A stretch of DNA of 64,000 nt, taken from NCBI RefSeq assembly GCF_022496765.1, contig NZ_VANV01000005.1:1-64000 (forward strand). The letters run 5' to 3'. Within the stretch, counting starts at the first letter, position 1. Every line of letters begins with the position of its first letter. Shown here one piece after another: positions 62,946 through 64,000 of this stretch. A program made the translations under genes and the position numbers. A model generated the notes under the pieces. The model searched no databases. It saw only the letters and a list, made by a program, of their open reading frames with translations, and was not told the origin of the DNA. Source of the DNA: Acidaminobacter sp. JC074 (GTDB lineage Bacteria; Bacillota; Clostridia; Peptostreptococcales; Acidaminobacteraceae).

Positions 62946-64000
62946 TTATACCTCTATCGTCAAAAGGTCTCCTGATTTCATTTGCACAGAGACTTCAATG
63001 ACGTCATCTATTACAGTCACTTCACGGAACTCTCGATTTAAATGTACAGTCTTTACAGACTTAAATGGCTGAGAAATCTTTTCAAGTTCAAGCTTACCGT
63101 AGAGCACTTTCAAATCCATTCCCTTAGGTGTAACAAGCACACTTCCCCATGCCCCATCTATAGACCAAAAGTACTTGCCATCTTTTAAGGGTTTAAAACC
63201 TATCATTCTCTTGGTCATATCATATTTAAATCCAGAGTAGGTCAGTAAGAATGAATAAGAAGCCATGGCTCTTGCATAACTGGCTCCACACTCAATTTCT
63301 GCAAAGGGATTTCTCTTCATACCGTCATAACGGTCTCGAATACTCTTAACAATTTCTAAGGCCTCATTTTCCATTCCACACTGGAGCATGTTGCAAGCGG
63401 CAGCATATTCAAACCCACTCATAACTTCTTCAGTATATGGAATCGTAATCTTAGGCTTATCATTTATATCTTTCCAATTACACATCAAAAGACCAGATTC
63501 ACCATTGACGCCAAATACTCGACATGGATTGTTGATATCTCTTAGTGAAATAAAGTTGTACTTGTAGATACTCTCAAGCGCTTTTCTTCTGTGATCTTGA
63601 TTGAAGATAGAAGATAGTCCCATCAAATCAGCATGCCAATCTGCAACCACTTGATCAATTTCCACACCATTGCCAATTTGGTATTTAATTTCTCCTGTTT
63701 CTTCATCCCAGTAGCCACCAGACATGTTTAAGGAACGATTGCCACCGTACTTGTCTAAGACCGCCTTACTCTTTACATCAATATCTTGTATATAATACTC
63801 GCCATTAAAGGTATTGTTTTCAATCCACTCATGACCCTTTTGATACAAGTTCTCATAATCTCTTGCTTTATCTAACTCACCGACTGCTCTTGCCATTTCA
63901 GCACCAGCCAGTAAAGCACCATGATAAAAACCAGTCAGCCAAGCATGAGGACCATAAAGTTCAACATCCAAGGTATGGTGTTGTCTACCATGTAAAACGC
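62946..64000 (-). CDS. GH116-like glycosidase (C-terminal part, cut by window edge)
   Basis: The frame is open to base 64000, so this is the C-terminal 351 codons of a longer protein; a TTG at 63971 is inside the gene and is not a start. Key sequences match the GH116/DUF608 (GBA2-like beta-glucosidase) family: HTLDVELYGPHAWLTGFY near the edge, NGVEIDQVVADWHADLMG and NPFAEIECGASYARAMAS. Family members remove glucose or xylose from glycosides or lipids. The MelB-like transporter gene follows at 12 bp, which suggests joint use of an imported glycoside. The N-terminal domain cannot be seen. Confidence 0.85.
   Translation of the reverse strand, partial: VLHGRQHHTLDVELYGPHAWLTGFYHGALLAGAEMARAVGELDKARDYENLYQKGHEWIENNTFNGEYYIQDIDVKSKAVLDKYGGNRSLNMSGGYWDEETGEIKYQIGNGVEIDQVVADWHADLMGLSSIFNQDHRRKALESIYKYNFISLRDINNPCRVFGVNGESGLLMCNWKDINDKPKITIPYTEEVMSGFEYAAACNMLQCGMENEALEIVKSIRDRYDGMKRNPFAEIECGASYARAMASYSFLLTYSGFKYDMTKRMIGFKPLKDGKYFWSIDGAWGSVLVTPKGMDLKVLYGKLELEKISQPFKSVKTVHLNREFREVTVIDDVIEVSVQMKSGDLLTIEV

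Noticed and set aside
63971..64000. A start codon for the GH116-like gene at 63971
   Set aside because: It is a TTG within an open frame that continues to the window edge with family-like sequence before it, so the gene is cut, not started, here.

Overview
The window reads as a chromosomal segment of a low-GC Gram-positive anaerobe, most likely a member of the Clostridia. The evidence is strong AGGAGG-type ribosome-binding sites, TTG and GTG starts, several S-layer-homology (SLH) surface proteins, a one-piece pyruvate:ferredoxin oxidoreductase, rubredoxin plus ferritin, LytTR regulators and LytR-CpsA-Psr proteins. The genus cannot be fixed from the sequence alone; no rRNA or tRNA gene and no CRISPR array was seen.

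Layout. 1-735: an IS200-type element with end hairpins and a stem-loop that covers the transposase ribosome-binding site. 0.78-17.8 kb: two divergent modules around a 1.1-kb AT-rich intergenic region. Each module has a very large secreted enzyme (a subtilisin-family cell-envelope protease to the left, an ExeM/NucH-like nuclease to the right) followed by an SLH protein. The two SLH proteins are paralogues, and the two enzymes, which have no SLH domains, share a C-terminal beta domain. This suggests enzyme plus cell-wall-partner pairs. 17.8-26.4 kb: a signalling block with two membrane-bound pseudokinases, an EAL-HDOD protein, an ankyrin protein, two LytTR regulators with degraded receiver domains, a VanZ-like protein and a small membrane exporter. 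26.4-30.8 kb: a chemoreceptor and an operon holding a membrane Spo0B-like protein, a GHKL histidine kinase and two paralogous membrane proteins. 31-39.5 kb: a 2231-residue SLH surface protein, a small SLH protein and a true LytTR response regulator translationally coupled to it. 39.6-48.9 kb: two LCP cell-wall ligases, an EamA transporter, a PPP-type phosphatase and an envelope operon (FAH-family enzyme, DUF4015 lipoprotein, DegV, cardiolipin synthase, LspA). 49-57 kb: mostly housekeeping genes (beta-CASP nuclease, BioY with a BirA-type operator, rubredoxin-ferritin-SRPBCC-TruA, HAD-NhaC-XRE, GNAT-glycosyltransferase fusion). 57-64 kb: pyruvate:ferredoxin oxidoreductase, a small secreted peptide, a sugar/cation symporter and a GH116-like glycosidase cut by the window edge.

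The most notable observation is a shared promoter design. A direct repeat of ATTTAGC(C), repeated with exactly 20-bp period, lies upstream of pseudokinase 1, pseudokinase 2, a hypothetical gene, a candidate small RNA and the giant SLH protein. In three of the five sites exactly 34 bp separate the repeat from a perfect TATAAT and no -35 box is visible. This looks like an activator-controlled regulon joining membrane pseudokinases to surface-layer output. The LytTR proteins nearby are the natural candidates for the activator, but that link is inference.
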